Below, piece by piece: positions 1 through 10,253 of a DNA stretch of 64,000 nt (the first letter of the stretch is position 1; every line of letters begins with the position of its first letter). This DNA comes from an uncultured Microbacterium sp. GTDB lineage: Bacteria; Actinomycetota; Actinomycetes; Actinomycetales; Microbacteriaceae. The stretch lies in NCBI GenBank assembly GCA_913774665.1, contig CAJYHN010000001.1:62001-126000 (forward strand), in the 5' to 3' direction. The notes beneath the pieces were generated by a model that saw nothing but the letters and a program-made list of their open reading frames with translations, had not been told where the DNA came from and ran no database searches. A program made the position numbers and the translations under genes.

Positions 1-299
1 AGGCGGCGACCGATCCGACCGAGAGGTCGATGTGGCCGGCGATGATGATCATCACCATGCCGATCGCGAGGATCAGGATGTAGCTGTTCTGGACGATGAT
101 GTTCGACACGTTGCCCGCGGTGAGCAGACGGCCGCCGGTCAACGCCTGGAAGAGCAGCACGATCACGATCAGCGCGATGAAGATGCCGATCTCGCGCAGG
201 CGCGACGTGAAGAACTGCACGATGCCGCCGGCACCGCCGCCGGCGGCGCCGCCGACGGGGCCCTTCGGCGTGGCGGGCCCCTGGGGGGTCACGGTGTTG

Positions 300-313
<14 letters not shown>
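1..313 (-). CDS. mmsB: Monosaccharide ABC transporter permease MmsB-type (partial, C-terminus off window)
   Basis: Inner-membrane permease of a ChvE/MmsA/MmsB-type sugar importer. Only about 104 N-terminal residues are inside the window and the gene runs off the left edge. A Gly/Ala/Pro-rich cytoplasmic leader is followed by a first membrane segment (about residues 42-56, [15 protein letters not shown]) and the hallmark [10 protein letters not shown] of the RbsC/XylH/MmsB permease family. The ATG at 313-311 lies inside the 3' end of the ATPase gene (14-nt overlap), so the two are translationally coupled. Order on the minus strand is binding protein, ATPase, permease, as in known chvE-gguA-gguB operons. 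The family is clear; the exact sugar is not. Confidence 0.9.
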
Positions 314-1844
<1,531 letters not shown>

Positions 1845-1919
1845 GAGGTCCTCCTTGCAGAACCGGCGCGAGGCCGGTGGGAATGTGGGGCGGGTGCGGG
1901 ATGCCGCGGACCCGCGGGA

Positions 1920-1954
1920 GCCTCCGCCGCGACCCGAGGGGCCGCGGCGGAGGC
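1920..1954 (-). terminator. Intercistronic hairpin between chvE and mmsA
   Basis: A perfect 12-bp GC stem (GCCTCCGCCGCG pairing with CGCGGCGGAGGC) with an 11-nt loop lies 33 nt after the chvE stop and 76 nt before the mmsA start. There is no U-run. It is therefore more likely an mRNA-stabilising or partial-attenuation hairpin that keeps the binding protein in excess over the ATPase than a full terminator. Confidence 0.6.
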
Positions 1955-1986
1955 GGGGAGGAAGGGCGAAGAACCCCTCCCGGGGA

Positions 1987-3105
1987 TTACTTCAGGTCGG
2001 CCTCGGTGTAGTAACCGCTGTCGAGGAGGACGGCCTTGTAGTTGTCCTTCGTGACGATGGTCGACTGCAGGAGGTACGAGGGGACGACCTTCTTGCCGTT
2101 GTCGTACGTCTTGGTGTCGTTCGTCTCGGGGGTCTGACCCTTGCGGATGTCGTCGACCATGGTCACGGCCTGCTTGGCGAGCTCGCGCGTGTCCTTGAAG
2201 ATCGTCGAGTACTGCTCACCGGCGATGATCGACTTGATCGAGCCGGCCTCGGCGTCCTGACCCGTGATGACGGGGAGGTCGCTGGCCGAGTATCCGCCCG
2301 AGGTGAGGGCCGAGATGATGCCGATCGACAGACCGTCGTAGGGCGAGAGCACACCGTTGAGCTTGGTGCCGCCGATGACGGTGAGGATGTTCTCCATGCG
2401 CTTCTGCGCCGTCTCGGGCAGCCAGCGGAGGATGGCCGCCTGACCGAACTCGGTCTGACCGGAGGGAACCTTCAGCACGCCCTTGTCCATGTAGGGCTTG
2501 AGGGTGTCCATCGCGCCGTTCCAGAAGAACGTGGCGTTGTTGTCGTCGGGGCTACCGGCGAACAGCTCGACGTTGAAGGGACCGGTCGCGCCGGTCTCCT
2601 TGCCCGAGGCGTCGAGGACGCCGAGGCCGGTCAGGAGCGAGGTGGCCTGCTGGACGCCGACCTTGTAGTTGTCGAAGGTCGTGTAGTAGTCGACGTTCTC
2701 GGTGCCGTTGATCAGGCGGTCGTACGCGATCACGGGGATGTTCGCTTCTTTGGCCTGCTGCAGCACGTCGGTGAGGGTCGTGCCGTCGATCGAGGCGACG
2801 ATCAGGGCCTTGGCGCCCGTGGTGATCATGTTCTCGATCTGCGAGACCTGGGTGGGGATGTCGTCGTTGGCGTACTGCAGGTCGACCTGGTAGCCGAGCT
2901 GCTCGAGCTGCGACTTGACGTTGTTGCCGTCGGCGATCCAGCGCTCCGACTGCTGGGTCGGCATGGCGACGCCGATGGTGCCGCCGGCCTCCTGCTCGCC
3001 GCCGGCGCTGTTGCCCGTGCGGTCTCCGGCGCAACCGGCCAGACCGATGCCGAGCGCGAGGACGCCCGCGCCCGCGATCGCCTTGAGCATGCTGTGCTTC
3101 TTCAC
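1987..3105 (-). CDS. chvE: Multiple-monosaccharide ABC transporter substrate-binding lipoprotein (ChvE type)
   Basis: A periplasmic-binding-fold sugar receptor of 372 aa. The N-terminus is a lipoprotein signal ([14 protein letters not shown], lipobox LAGC), so the mature protein is anchored outside the membrane. The following [51 protein letters not shown] and PVIAYDRLI are strongly ChvE-like. I chose the GTG at 3105 because GGAGGGA stands seven bases upstream; the reading frame stays open further upstream but that part is low-complexity. The gene is first in the leftward sugar operon. A promoter with TTGACA and a LacI-type operator at its start region lie upstream. ChvE-family receptors bind galactose, glucose, arabinose, xylose or fucose; which one here cannot be told. 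Confidence 0.95.
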   Translation of the reverse strand: MKKHSMLKAIAGAGVLALGIGLAGCAGDRTGNSAGGEQEAGGTIGVAMPTQQSERWIADGNNVKSQLEQLGYQVDLQYANDDIPTQVSQIENMITTGAKALIVASIDGTTLTDVLQQAKEANIPVIAYDRLINGTENVDYYTTFDNYKVGVQQATSLLTGLGVLDASGKETGATGPFNVELFAGSPDDNNATFFWNGAMDTLKPYMDKGVLKVPSGQTEFGQAAILRWLPETAQKRMENILTVIGGTKLNGVLSPYDGLSIGIISALTSGGYSASDLPVITGQDAEAGSIKSIIAGEQYSTIFKDTRELAKQAVTMVDDIRKGQTPETNDTKTYDNGKKVVPSYLLQSTIVTKDNYKAVLLDSGYYTEADLK

Positions 3106-3290
3106 TCTGGTTCCCTCCATTGGGTGTTGGTCGCGGCGCTCCCCTGGAGCCCACCGCGGGCAGTGCTGACGGCACAGGTCGGGCGCACGGTCTCGGGGGC
3201 GAAACGAAGGGCCCTCGGCGAGGCGGTCATCCCGCGTCGTTCGAAACGTCTTCGTCTCGACGGATCCGCTCCGCAGCGAGTCCCGTCGGC

Positions 3291-3320
3291 CGTGTGACCC
3301 GGTCATGTGACCGTTCACAT
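3291..3320 (-). promoter_or_regulatory. LacI-family operator upstream of chvE
   Basis: The near-palindrome ATGTGACCGTTCACAT (3305-3320; one mismatched pair) is preceded by a second, overlapping half-site pair TGTGACC-C-GGTCATG (3294-3308). The same core, GTGACCGGTCAC, is perfect in front of the adjacent lacI-type gene. The site sits about 10 bp downstream of the -10 element, where a bound repressor would block initiation. Confidence 0.75.
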
Positions 3321-3330
3321 TGTGTGAGTG

Positions 3331-3361
3331 ATGCTACCTCGACGCCTGGCACGACTGTCAA
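3331..3361 (-). promoter_or_regulatory. Probable promoter of the sugar transporter operon
   Basis: On the minus strand a consensus -35 TTGACA (3361-3356) and TAGCAT (3336-3331) are separated by 19 bp, slightly long. Transcription would start near 3324, inside the operator region. The 313-nt gap between the lacI-type gene and chvE holds only this promoter, the operators and the leader. Confidence 0.5.
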
Positions 3362-3418
3362 GTCCCGGAGCGCTCGGAGTCCAGCCGTTGCCGAAACGTG
3401 ACGTGGACTCCTCGCGGA

Positions 3419-4444
3419 TCACGACCTCGGTGGGGCCGTCGACGACCTCACGATGAGGCGGAGGTGGTCGGGTTCCACCACGCGTCCGTCGCCACCGGTC
3501 TCGCCCAGCGATGCCAACAAGTCGGTCACAGCGCGCGTGCCGATACCCACGAAGTCCTGCCGGACGGTGGTCAGCGGCGGCCAGAAGTGGGCGGATTCCG
3601 GCACGTCGTCGAACCCGACCACCGACATGTCCTCGGGGACCGAGCGACCTATGGCCCGGACGGCATGCATGAAGCCGAGCGCCATATGGTCGTTGCCCGC
3701 GAAGACCGCGGTGGCATCCTCCGTCCGCAGCAGTTCGAGGCCCGCCTCGAATCCGAACTTCGCCGTCCAGTCGCCCAGGACCGGAGGTCGCGGCGAGAGG
3801 TCGTTGGCATCCATCTCCGCCAGGTACCCGCGCATGCGGTGATCCGCCTCGACCCAGTCGCGTGGACCCGCGATGTGCAGGATCCGCGAATGCCCGAGCT
3901 CGACGAGGTGGCGGACGGCGGCCCGCGCTCCGGCGCTCTGGTCGTTGCGGCTCGTGGCGGCGCCTGTCGAGGTGACGATCTGCACGGGAACGGGCAGCTT
4001 CAGCTCGTCGAGGATCGGTACCACCCGCGTCTGCGGCGCGACGGCGATGAGTCCCTCGATCGACTGCTGCATGAGGTGGTCGATCGAGGAGCGCACGTCG
4101 TCGGGGGCGCTGGTGGCGAGGTTCGTGAGGGTGAGGCGGTACCCGGCGGATCGCGCCGCCGATTCGATCGCCTGCACCATCGCCGAGGTGCCGTGGGTCG
4201 TCGCCCGCGGTCCCAGCACACCGATCAGCCGCGAGCGGCTCGTGGCGAGGGCGCGCGCGGCCTGATTGGGGACGAACCGCAACTCGGCGATCGCCGATCG
4301 CACCTTGGCCGCGGTCTCGGGGCGGAGCTGCGTGCTGTTGTTGATCACCCGCGAGACGGTTTGATACGACACTCCGGCGAGCCGGGCGACGTCGCGGATG
4401 CTCGGGGCACGCCCCGCCGTCTCCGGGGTATCGGTGTCGCTCAT
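3419..4444 (-). CDS. LacI-family transcriptional repressor
   Basis: A 341-aa regulator with an N-terminal LacI helix-turn-helix (SIRDVARLAGVSYQTVSRVI) and hinge (RPETAAKVRSAIAELRFVPN, ARALATSRS), followed by a periplasmic-binding-like effector domain ending in the usual LIVRSSTAPP. The family binds a sugar or its phosphate and releases DNA. I chose the ATG at 4444, which has GAGG six bases upstream; ATGs at 4447 and 4456 are in frame but lack spacing for a ribosome site. A perfect GTGACCGGTCAC palindrome lies 33 nt upstream and a matching site controls the neighbouring chvE operon, so autoregulation plus control of sugar uptake is the likely job. The effector is unknown. Confidence 0.9.
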   Translation of the reverse strand: MSDTDTPETAGRAPSIRDVARLAGVSYQTVSRVINNSTQLRPETAAKVRSAIAELRFVPNQAARALATSRSRLIGVLGPRATTHGTSAMVQAIESAARSAGYRLTLTNLATSAPDDVRSSIDHLMQQSIEGLIAVAPQTRVVPILDELKLPVPVQIVTSTGAATSRNDQSAGARAAVRHLVELGHSRILHIAGPRDWVEADHRMRGYLAEMDANDLSPRPPVLGDWTAKFGFEAGLELLRTEDATAVFAGNDHMALGFMHAVRAIGRSVPEDMSVVGFDDVPESAHFWPPLTTVRQDFVGIGTRAVTDLLASLGETGGDGRVVEPDHLRLIVRSSTAPPRS

Positions 4445-4476
4445 CATCCGCCTCATCGCGGGTCGCGCGCTGCTGC

Positions 4477-4497
4477 GTGACCGGTCACACGAGAATA
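4477..4497 (-). promoter_or_regulatory. Autoregulatory operator and -10 of the lacI-type gene
   Basis: The perfect 12-bp palindrome GTGACCGGTCAC (4477-4488) lies directly downstream of a TATTCT -10 hexamer (4497-4492, minus strand). The geometry and motif match the operator before chvE. No convincing -35 is visible. Confidence 0.7.
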
Positions 4498-4596
4498 GCC
4501 GACGCCAGCTGGATCACCCGCCGCGGAAGAAGAACCACCCCTTCGACGCGGAACGGCAGGCTCGCGGTCCGCCGCTCTCGGCCGTCTCGGCCCGCG

Positions 4597-5919
4597 TCAG
4601 CCCTCGATGAGCGCTCGGTAGAACCGGATGCCACGCAGCCACACCTCGACGCGGATGCGCTCGTCGGGAGCGTGCAGGGCATCGCGTTCGGCCCGCGTGA
4701 GGTGGAACGGCGCGAACCGGTAGACCGCGTCGGTGAGACCCGTGTAGAAGCGGCTGTCGCTGGCCCCGAGCTGAAGATACGGCAGCGGGACGGTGCCCGC
4801 GCCGAGGGTGTCGGTGACGGCGCGGGACAGCCGCCGCCACGCCTCCCCGTGCCAGGGCGAGACCGGCGAGGGGTCGTCGCCGTGGCGCAGCTCGATGTCG
4901 ACGAGCGGGTCGGCGACCGCTCGGCGCAGGTGGATCGACACACCGGCGAGCGTGTCGCCGGTGAGCAGACGAACGTTGACACTCGCGCGCGCCGAGGTGG
5001 CGAGCACATTCTCGCCCGCCGACCCCTCGAGACGGGTGACGACGGCGGTGGTGCGGACGAGCGCATTGGTCTCGGGACCGAGGAGCGACAGGGCCGCGGT
5101 CACCGCCGGCGCCGACACGGACGTGCGGCGGAAGAACGTCGCCAGGGGCTCCCCGGTGTGCGATGCCGCCGTGGCGAGCATGGCCCGGACGGGCGGGACC
5201 AGACGCCGGGGGAACGGGCGACGGCGGAGGCGATCGATCGCGCGGGCCAGTCGGGCCGTCGCCGGCATGCGCGGTGGAGTCGAGGCGTGACCCCCGGCCT
5301 CTCGGGTCACGAGGTCGAAGGTGGCGACGCCGCGCTCGGCGACACCGATCATCGCCGTGGGCGCACCGACGCCCGGCACGGCACCCTCGACGACCGCTCC
5401 CCCCTCGTCGAGCACCAGAGCGGGTCGGATGCCGCGCGCCGCGAGAAGGGCCGCCATCGCCTTGGCCCCGGTGCCGCGCGTCTCTTCGTCGTGCCCGAAG
5501 GCGAGCCACACGTCGGTTCGCGGAGTGACCCCCTCGGCAAGTGCCCCCTCGACCGCCTCGAGGATCGCGACGAGCGCGCCCTTGTCGTCGATCGCGCCGC
5601 GCGCATGGATCGTCGCCTCCTCCCCGTCGCCGACGAGTTCGGCGGCGAAGGGCGGATGCCCCCACTCCTGCCCGTCCACCGGCACGACGTCCTGATGGGC
5701 GAGGAGCAGGAGAGGCGCGCCGGGGCTCTCCCCCGCCCATCGGTAGAGGAGCGACCGTCCCTCGACCACCTCACGCTCGAGGCGCGCGTGGACCAGCGGA
5801 TAGAGCCGTTCGAGCGCCGCGTGGAAGTCTCCGAAGGCCGAATCGTCGACCTCCGCCGGGTCGACACGCGACACCGTCGGGATGGACAGGAGCTCGCGGA
5901 AACGCTCGACAGCCGTCAT
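4597..5919 (-). CDS. M20-family metallopeptidase (carboxypeptidase S-like)
   Basis: A 440-aa dizinc M20 peptidase or amidohydrolase, probably cytoplasmic since no signal peptide is visible. Metal and catalytic motifs appear in order: LLLLAHQDVVPVDG (His ligand and catalytic Asp), GAIDDKGALV (bridging Asp), FGHDEETRGTGA (catalytic Glu pair) and LVLDEGG (Asp ligand), followed by the dimerisation domain. The large size and the first motif fit the carboxypeptidase S/PM20D1 branch, which hydrolyses or condenses N-acyl amino acids or peptides. It is a single gene divergent from the oxidoreductase at 6031, with a 111-nt shared promoter region. The substrate is unknown. Confidence 0.9.
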   Translation of the reverse strand: MTAVERFRELLSIPTVSRVDPAEVDDSAFGDFHAALERLYPLVHARLEREVVEGRSLLYRWAGESPGAPLLLLAHQDVVPVDGQEWGHPPFAAELVGDGEEATIHARGAIDDKGALVAILEAVEGALAEGVTPRTDVWLAFGHDEETRGTGAKAMAALLAARGIRPALVLDEGGAVVEGAVPGVGAPTAMIGVAERGVATFDLVTREAGGHASTPPRMPATARLARAIDRLRRRPFPRRLVPPVRAMLATAASHTGEPLATFFRRTSVSAPAVTAALSLLGPETNALVRTTAVVTRLEGSAGENVLATSARASVNVRLLTGDTLAGVSIHLRRAVADPLVDIELRHGDDPSPVSPWHGEAWRRLSRAVTDTLGAGTVPLPYLQLGASDSRFYTGLTDAVYRFAPFHLTRAERDALHAPDERIRVEVWLRGIRFYRALIEG

Positions 5920-6030
5920 GCGACGAGCCTAGGACGACACCGGCATCGCGGGACACGGGATGCCGGCATCCGGGGGCTCTTCGAGACTCGCGCGACGCCG
6001 ATGTCGGCGGGCGCCGCTACGGTGGAGCGC

Positions 6031-7014
6031 ATGACCGGACTGCACTGGGGCATCCTCGCGACGGGCGGCATCGCCCACGCCTTCACCTCCGACCTGCGCA
6101 CCGCGGGCCTCGACGTCACCGCCGTCGGCTCCCGCCGCCTCGACAGCGCTCGCGCCTTCGCCGAGCAGTACGACATCGCGCACGCGCACGGCTCGTACGA
6201 AGAGCTCGTCGCCGATCCGGATGTCGACATCGTCTACATCGCGACCCCGCACCCCGGTCACCTCGAGAACGCCCTGCTCGCCCTCGACAACGGCAAGCAC
6301 GTGCTCGTCGAGAAGCCGTTCACCCTCAACGCCGCCGAGGCGGCGGCCATCCGCGACAAGGCGGCCGAGAAGGGCCTCCTCGCGATGGAGGCGATGTGGA
6401 CCCGATACCTGCCGCACATGGTGCGCATCCGCGAGATCCTCGCCGCGGGCACCCTCGGCGAGATCCGCGTCGTGTCCGCCGACCACACCCAGAAGATCTC
6501 CACCGACCCGGCGCATCGCCTCAATGATCTGGCGCTGGGCGGGGGCGCCCTGCTCGACCTGGGCATCTACCCGATCTCGTTCGCGATCGACGTCCTCGGC
6601 CTGCCGGAGCGCATCACCGCCCTGGCTCGTCTGTCCGAGGCGGGCAGTGACGCCGAAGTGTCGACCAGCTTCGTCCACGCGGGCGGTGCCCTGTCGACCA
6701 GCGTGTCGTCGTCGCGCGGAGCGGGAATGAACGTCGCGCAGATCGTCGGGACCGAGGCTCGAATCGAGATCGACCGCGTCTGGTACACCCCGACGTCTTT
6801 CCGCGTCGTCTCGCCCGACGGAGACGTGCTCGAAGAATTCACCTCCGAGGTCCCGGGCCGCGGCATGCAGTTCCAGGCCCAGGCCGCCGAGCGTCTCGTC
6901 GCCGCCGGAGCGGACTCCCCCGACATCCTGTCGATCGACGAGACCGTGGCGATCATGGGAGTGCTCGACGAGGTGCGTCGCCAGATCGGCGTGGTCTACC
7001 CCGGCGAGCGGTGA
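6031..7014 (+). CDS. Gfo/Idh/MocA-family NAD(P)-dependent oxidoreductase
   Basis: A 327-aa two-domain dehydrogenase. The N-terminal Rossmann fold begins WGILATGGIAHAFTSDL. IVYIATPHPGHLENALLAL and the signature GKHVLVEKPFTLNAAEA carry the EKP lysine usual for the family. The C-terminal half is the alpha/beta substrate domain, with MEAMWTRYLPHM typical of the dihydrodiol-dehydrogenase-like branch. I chose the ATG at 6031; the reading frame stays open far upstream, but that stretch is antisense to the M20 gene and has no family similarity. The substrate is probably a sugar or inositol derivative. It lies 47 nt before the NYN gene, so co-transcription is possible. Confidence 0.9.
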   Translation: MTGLHWGILATGGIAHAFTSDLRTAGLDVTAVGSRRLDSARAFAEQYDIAHAHGSYEELVADPDVDIVYIATPHPGHLENALLALDNGKHVLVEKPFTLNAAEAAAIRDKAAEKGLLAMEAMWTRYLPHMVRIREILAAGTLGEIRVVSADHTQKISTDPAHRLNDLALGGGALLDLGIYPISFAIDVLGLPERITALARLSEAGSDAEVSTSFVHAGGALSTSVSSSRGAGMNVAQIVGTEARIEIDRVWYTPTSFRVVSPDGDVLEEFTSEVPGRGMQFQAQAAERLVAAGADSPDILSIDETVAIMGVLDEVRRQIGVVYPGER

Positions 7015-7061
7015 AGGGCGAGGGCTACCCGCTCGCGGGCGCGACGGGTCAGACTGGTCGT

Positions 7062-7922
7062 ATGCCCGACACCCAGACCGCCCGCGTCGCCGTCTACCTC
7101 GACTTCGACAACATCGTCATGTCCTGGTACGACCGCGTGCACGGGAGGAACGCCTACTCGCGCGACCGGCAGAAGATCGCCGAGAACCCGACCGATCCCG
7201 ACATCGCCGAGCGCCTGACCAAGGCGACCATCGACGTCGGGGCGGTCATCGATTACGCCGCGTCCTTCGGCACCCTGGTTCTCACTCGGGCATACGCCGA
7301 CTGGTCGTCGCCGGTGAACGCCGAGTACCGCTCCCAGCTCGTCGCGCGCGCGGTCGATCTGGTGCAGCTGTTCCCCGCCGCCGCCTACGCCAAGAACGGC
7401 GCCGACATCCGACTCGCGGTGGATGCCGTCGAGGACATGTTCCGCCTCCCCGACCTGTCGCACGTGGTCATCGTCGCCGGCGACAGCGATTACGTTCCCC
7501 TCGCCCAGCGTTGCAAGAGGCTCGGTCGCTACGTCGTCGGGGTCGGCGTGGCCGGGTCCACGGCGAAGTCGCTCGCTGCGGCGTGCGACCGGTTCGACGC
7601 CTACGACTCGCTCCCCGGCATCCCGAAACTCGCCGAGACCAAGAAGGATGCCGCTCCCTCGCGGCCGCGGGCACGCAAGCGCTCGAAGGATCCGGCGGTC
7701 GATCTGCTCGAGCGCGCGATGCAGCTCGAGGCGGAGCGCGCCGACGGCGAGTGGCTGCACGCCTCGGCCGTGAAGGATCTGATGAAGCGCCTCGACCCCT
7801 CGTTCAGCGAGAAGGCGCTCGGGTTCCGCAGCTTCTCGGACTTCTTGAAGGCGCAGACCGACCAGGTCGAGGTCGACGAGGAGTCCAACGTCGTGCTGGT
7901 CAAGGCGATCTCGCGCGGCTGA
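7062..7922 (+). CDS. NYN-domain protein with C-terminal OST-HTH/LOTUS domain
   Basis: A 286-aa protein with an N-terminal PIN-like NYN nuclease domain. Acidic residues sit in the expected places: VYLDFDNIVMSW (first Asp), KNGADIRLAVDAVEDM and IVAGDSDYVPLAQR. A basic linker (RPRARKRSKD) leads to a winged-helix OST-HTH/LOTUS domain (LHASAVKDLMKRLDPSF, FRSFSDFLKA). Proteins of this LabA-like layout are thought to bind RNA and may cleave it; a cellular role in actinobacteria is not established to my knowledge. The ATG at 7062 is chosen because homology begins there. It follows the oxidoreductase gene by 47 nt. Confidence 0.85.
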   Translation: MPDTQTARVAVYLDFDNIVMSWYDRVHGRNAYSRDRQKIAENPTDPDIAERLTKATIDVGAVIDYAASFGTLVLTRAYADWSSPVNAEYRSQLVARAVDLVQLFPAAAYAKNGADIRLAVDAVEDMFRLPDLSHVVIVAGDSDYVPLAQRCKRLGRYVVGVGVAGSTAKSLAAACDRFDAYDSLPGIPKLAETKKDAAPSRPRARKRSKDPAVDLLERAMQLEAERADGEWLHASAVKDLMKRLDPSFSEKALGFRSFSDFLKAQTDQVEVDEESNVVLVKAISRG

Positions 7923-7961
7923 GGGGCGGACGCGCCCGGACACCGGGGTCTGTTCGTCGAG

Positions 7962-7977
7962 GGGCGCGCGCCCTTTT
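7962..7977. terminator. Possible GC hairpin terminator in a convergent gap
   Basis: The 152-nt gap between convergent genes contains GGGCGCGCGCCC followed by TTTT. The loop would be very short, so a terminator is only tentative. Nothing else is recognisable in the gap. Confidence 0.3.
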
Positions 7978-8074
7978 CGATGCGCCGCCGACCCCGACCG
8001 ATCGCACGGCCGTCAACGTGTCGTGGATACCCGACAGGTGTGGAGGGGCGGGGACGACGGCCCCGGTCCGGGCC

Positions 8075-8701
8075 TCAGCGTCGTTCGGCGCCCGGGGCGA
8101 CGTGCGCCAGCACGCGTGACCACACCGACGTGAGCGTGACCTCGCCGGTGACCGAGTCGATCTCGTCGGGGTGGACGACTTCGGCGGTGCCGGAACGCAA
8201 CCGGTCGACGTACCATTCGGCATCGCCCCGTCCCGCAGGGCCGTCCTGGCCCACGAGCACCAAGACGTCGGCCGCGAGATCGTCGAGCAGCGGCGTGCGC
8301 AGATCGCGACTGAGCGCATCGGTCGGGCTGTGGACGCCGACGATCGCGACGCGGTCCACGACCCCGCCCATGGCGGCGGCGAGGTAGAGCGCGATCGGTC
8401 CGGCGGCTCGCTCGCCCACGACACCGACCGCCGCACCCGGGGCCTCGCGCTCGAGCAGAGCCTTCAAGGCTTCGACCGTGAGCCCCGCGGGGGTCTGTCC
8501 GCCGAATACCGGCGGATCCTCGAGTTCCGGCGCGTCGAGACCGATCGCGACGATGCGCACATCGAAGCCGGAGGTCACGCGGGCATCGGGGTCGGTGGTG
8601 GCGACATCACCGGTACGGAGGACGAAGACGGCCCGCGGGGCGCCGGGGGCGCCGAAGCTGCGGTAACCGAGCTCGCCATCGAGCCAGGGAGCCAGACTCA
8701 T
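8075..8701 (-). CDS. Alpha/beta-hydrolase-like protein of unknown function
   Basis: A 208-aa protein with alternating beta/alpha character typical of the alpha/beta-hydrolase fold: AVFVLRTGD, VRIVAIGLDAPE, VGVVGERAAGPIALYLAAA, VDRVAIVGV, ADVLVLVGQDG. The position of the nucleophile elbow reads GERAAG rather than GxSxG, so the usual serine is missing and it may be non-catalytic or a relative with another role. It starts 4 nt after the DNA ligase stop and is very likely co-transcribed with it. No signal peptide is visible. The fold call is moderate; the function is unknown. Confidence 0.65.
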   Translation of the reverse strand: MSLAPWLDGELGYRSFGAPGAPRAVFVLRTGDVATTDPDARVTSGFDVRIVAIGLDAPELEDPPVFGGQTPAGLTVEALKALLEREAPGAAVGVVGERAAGPIALYLAAAMGGVVDRVAIVGVHSPTDALSRDLRTPLLDDLAADVLVLVGQDGPAGRGDAEWYVDRLRSGTAEVVHPDEIDSVTGEVTLTSVWSRVLAHVAPGAERR

Positions 8702-8705
8702 CGTG

Positions 8706-10253
8706 TCATCCTTCCGTCGCCGCTTCGCCGCCGCCGGGCAGCAGCGCGCGCAGGGTGTCGATCGTGTCGGCCTCGGCCGCGGTCTTGTCGGAACGGTAGG
8801 TCTTCACCCGGGCGAAGCGCAGCGCCACGCCGCCGGGGTACCGTACGGACCGCTGCACGCCGTCGATGGCGATCTCGACGACGGTGTCGGGGGCGACGTA
8901 GATACCGCCCGTCACCTCGCCGATCTGCCGCTCGGCGAAGTGCGCCGTCTGCCATTGCAGCAGGTCGTCCGTCAGCCCTTTGAACGTCTTGCCGACCATG
9001 ACGAAGCTGCCGGGCTCACCGAAGAGGCCCCGGGGATCACGCGCTCCGAGATGCAGGTTCGACAGCCAGCCGGAACGTCGGCCCGAGCCGTACTCCACCC
9101 CGAGGACGACGAGGTCGAAGGTGTGCACCGGCTTGACCTTGAGCCAGCTCTTGCCCCGGCGCCCCGCGGTGTAGGGGTCGTCGAGCCCCTTCACCATCAC
9201 CCCCTCGTGACCGGCGGCGAGAGCGTCGCGGGCGAAGGCGTCGGCGACATCGACCTCGTCTGTGAGCACGGCGGGGATGCGGTGCTCCCCCGCCACCCGT
9301 TCGAGCTCGTCGAGGCGCGTGGCGAGGGGTTCGTCGACGAGGTCGCGCCCGTCGAGGTGGATCAGATCGAAGAACCAGGGTCGCAGGGCGATCTCCCGAG
9401 CCGTCTCGGCGCCGAATCGTGCCATCGTGTCCTGGAACGGACGGGGGCCGCCGTCTTCGTCGAGCGAGAGGGTCTCGCCGTCGAGGATCACGTCGTGGAC
9501 GGGGAGCGAGAGCGCCACCTCGACGATCTCGGGCACCCGGTGGGTGATATCGGCGAGGGTGCGCGTGAAGACGCGCACCTTATCGCCGTGGCGATGGACC
9601 TGCACCCGGGCCCCGTCGAGCTTGTACTCCACCGAAGCTCGGCCCGTGACGGCCATCGCCTCGGCGACGCTCGTCGCGGGAGACGCCAACATCGGCTGCA
9701 GACCGCGACCGACGACGAGCCCGACCGCCGCGAGATCCTCGGGGGTCCCGGTCAGGGCGATGCGCGTCGTCCCGCCCAGGTCTCCCGACAGCATGGCGGC
9801 GCGACGCACCTGGGCAGCGTCGCGCTCGGCGGCGCGGGCCACGGCATCCAGGAGCACTCCCTCGAGGGCCCCCGTGCGCAACTCCCCCGTCATGATGCGA
9901 ACGAGCAGATGCCACTCCGTCGCCGTGGCGCGTCCCGCGAGGTCGTCGAGGAGGCGCGTTCGGACCGCCGCGGAACCCGCCCCACCGATCCCGGTGAGCT
10001 CGCTGAACGCGTCGTCGATGTCGCTGATCGTCAGGTTCGAGGTGTCGGCGTGATCACCGGCGCGGGCGGAGAGCGTCCGCCACCCCACGCCGAGGCGCCC
10101 CTGTCGCGGGGCCGCGGTGAGCAGCCCCACCGCCGGCTCGATCTCCTCGGGATCGAGCCCGCGCAGAAGAGCCGCGAGGGCCTCGATCTTCGCCAGGCGC
10201 GATCGCGTGTTCGTCACCGTCGCGAGTGCGGTCTCGATGTCGCCGAAGAGCAT
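8706..10253 (-). CDS. lig: ATP-dependent DNA ligase (LigB/LigI type)
   Basis: A 515-aa nucleotidyltransferase that seals DNA nicks through a ligase-AMP intermediate. The order is an N-terminal helical DNA-binding domain (about residues 1-180), an adenylation domain with the active lysine in VEYKLDGARVQVH (motif I), later RRGKSWLKVKP (motif V), and an OB-fold C-terminal domain with LRFARVKTYRSDK. The ATG at 10253 (MLFGDIETALATV) matches the usual start; an upstream in-frame ATG would add 22 unlikely residues. Actinobacteria rely on NAD-dependent LigA for replication, so this enzyme is an accessory repair ligase. It is divergent from the recQ-type gene and coupled to the hydrolase-like gene. 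Confidence 0.95.
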   Translation of the reverse strand: MLFGDIETALATVTNTRSRLAKIEALAALLRGLDPEEIEPAVGLLTAAPRQGRLGVGWRTLSARAGDHADTSNLTISDIDDAFSELTGIGGAGSAAVRTRLLDDLAGRATATEWHLLVRIMTGELRTGALEGVLLDAVARAAERDAAQVRRAAMLSGDLGGTTRIALTGTPEDLAAVGLVVGRGLQPMLASPATSVAEAMAVTGRASVEYKLDGARVQVHRHGDKVRVFTRTLADITHRVPEIVEVALSLPVHDVILDGETLSLDEDGGPRPFQDTMARFGAETAREIALRPWFFDLIHLDGRDLVDEPLATRLDELERVAGEHRIPAVLTDEVDVADAFARDALAAGHEGVMVKGLDDPYTAGRRGKSWLKVKPVHTFDLVVLGVEYGSGRRSGWLSNLHLGARDPRGLFGEPGSFVMVGKTFKGLTDDLLQWQTAHFAERQIGEVTGGIYVAPDTVVEIAIDGVQRSVRYPGGVALRFARVKTYRSDKTAAEADTIDTLRALLPGGGEAATEG

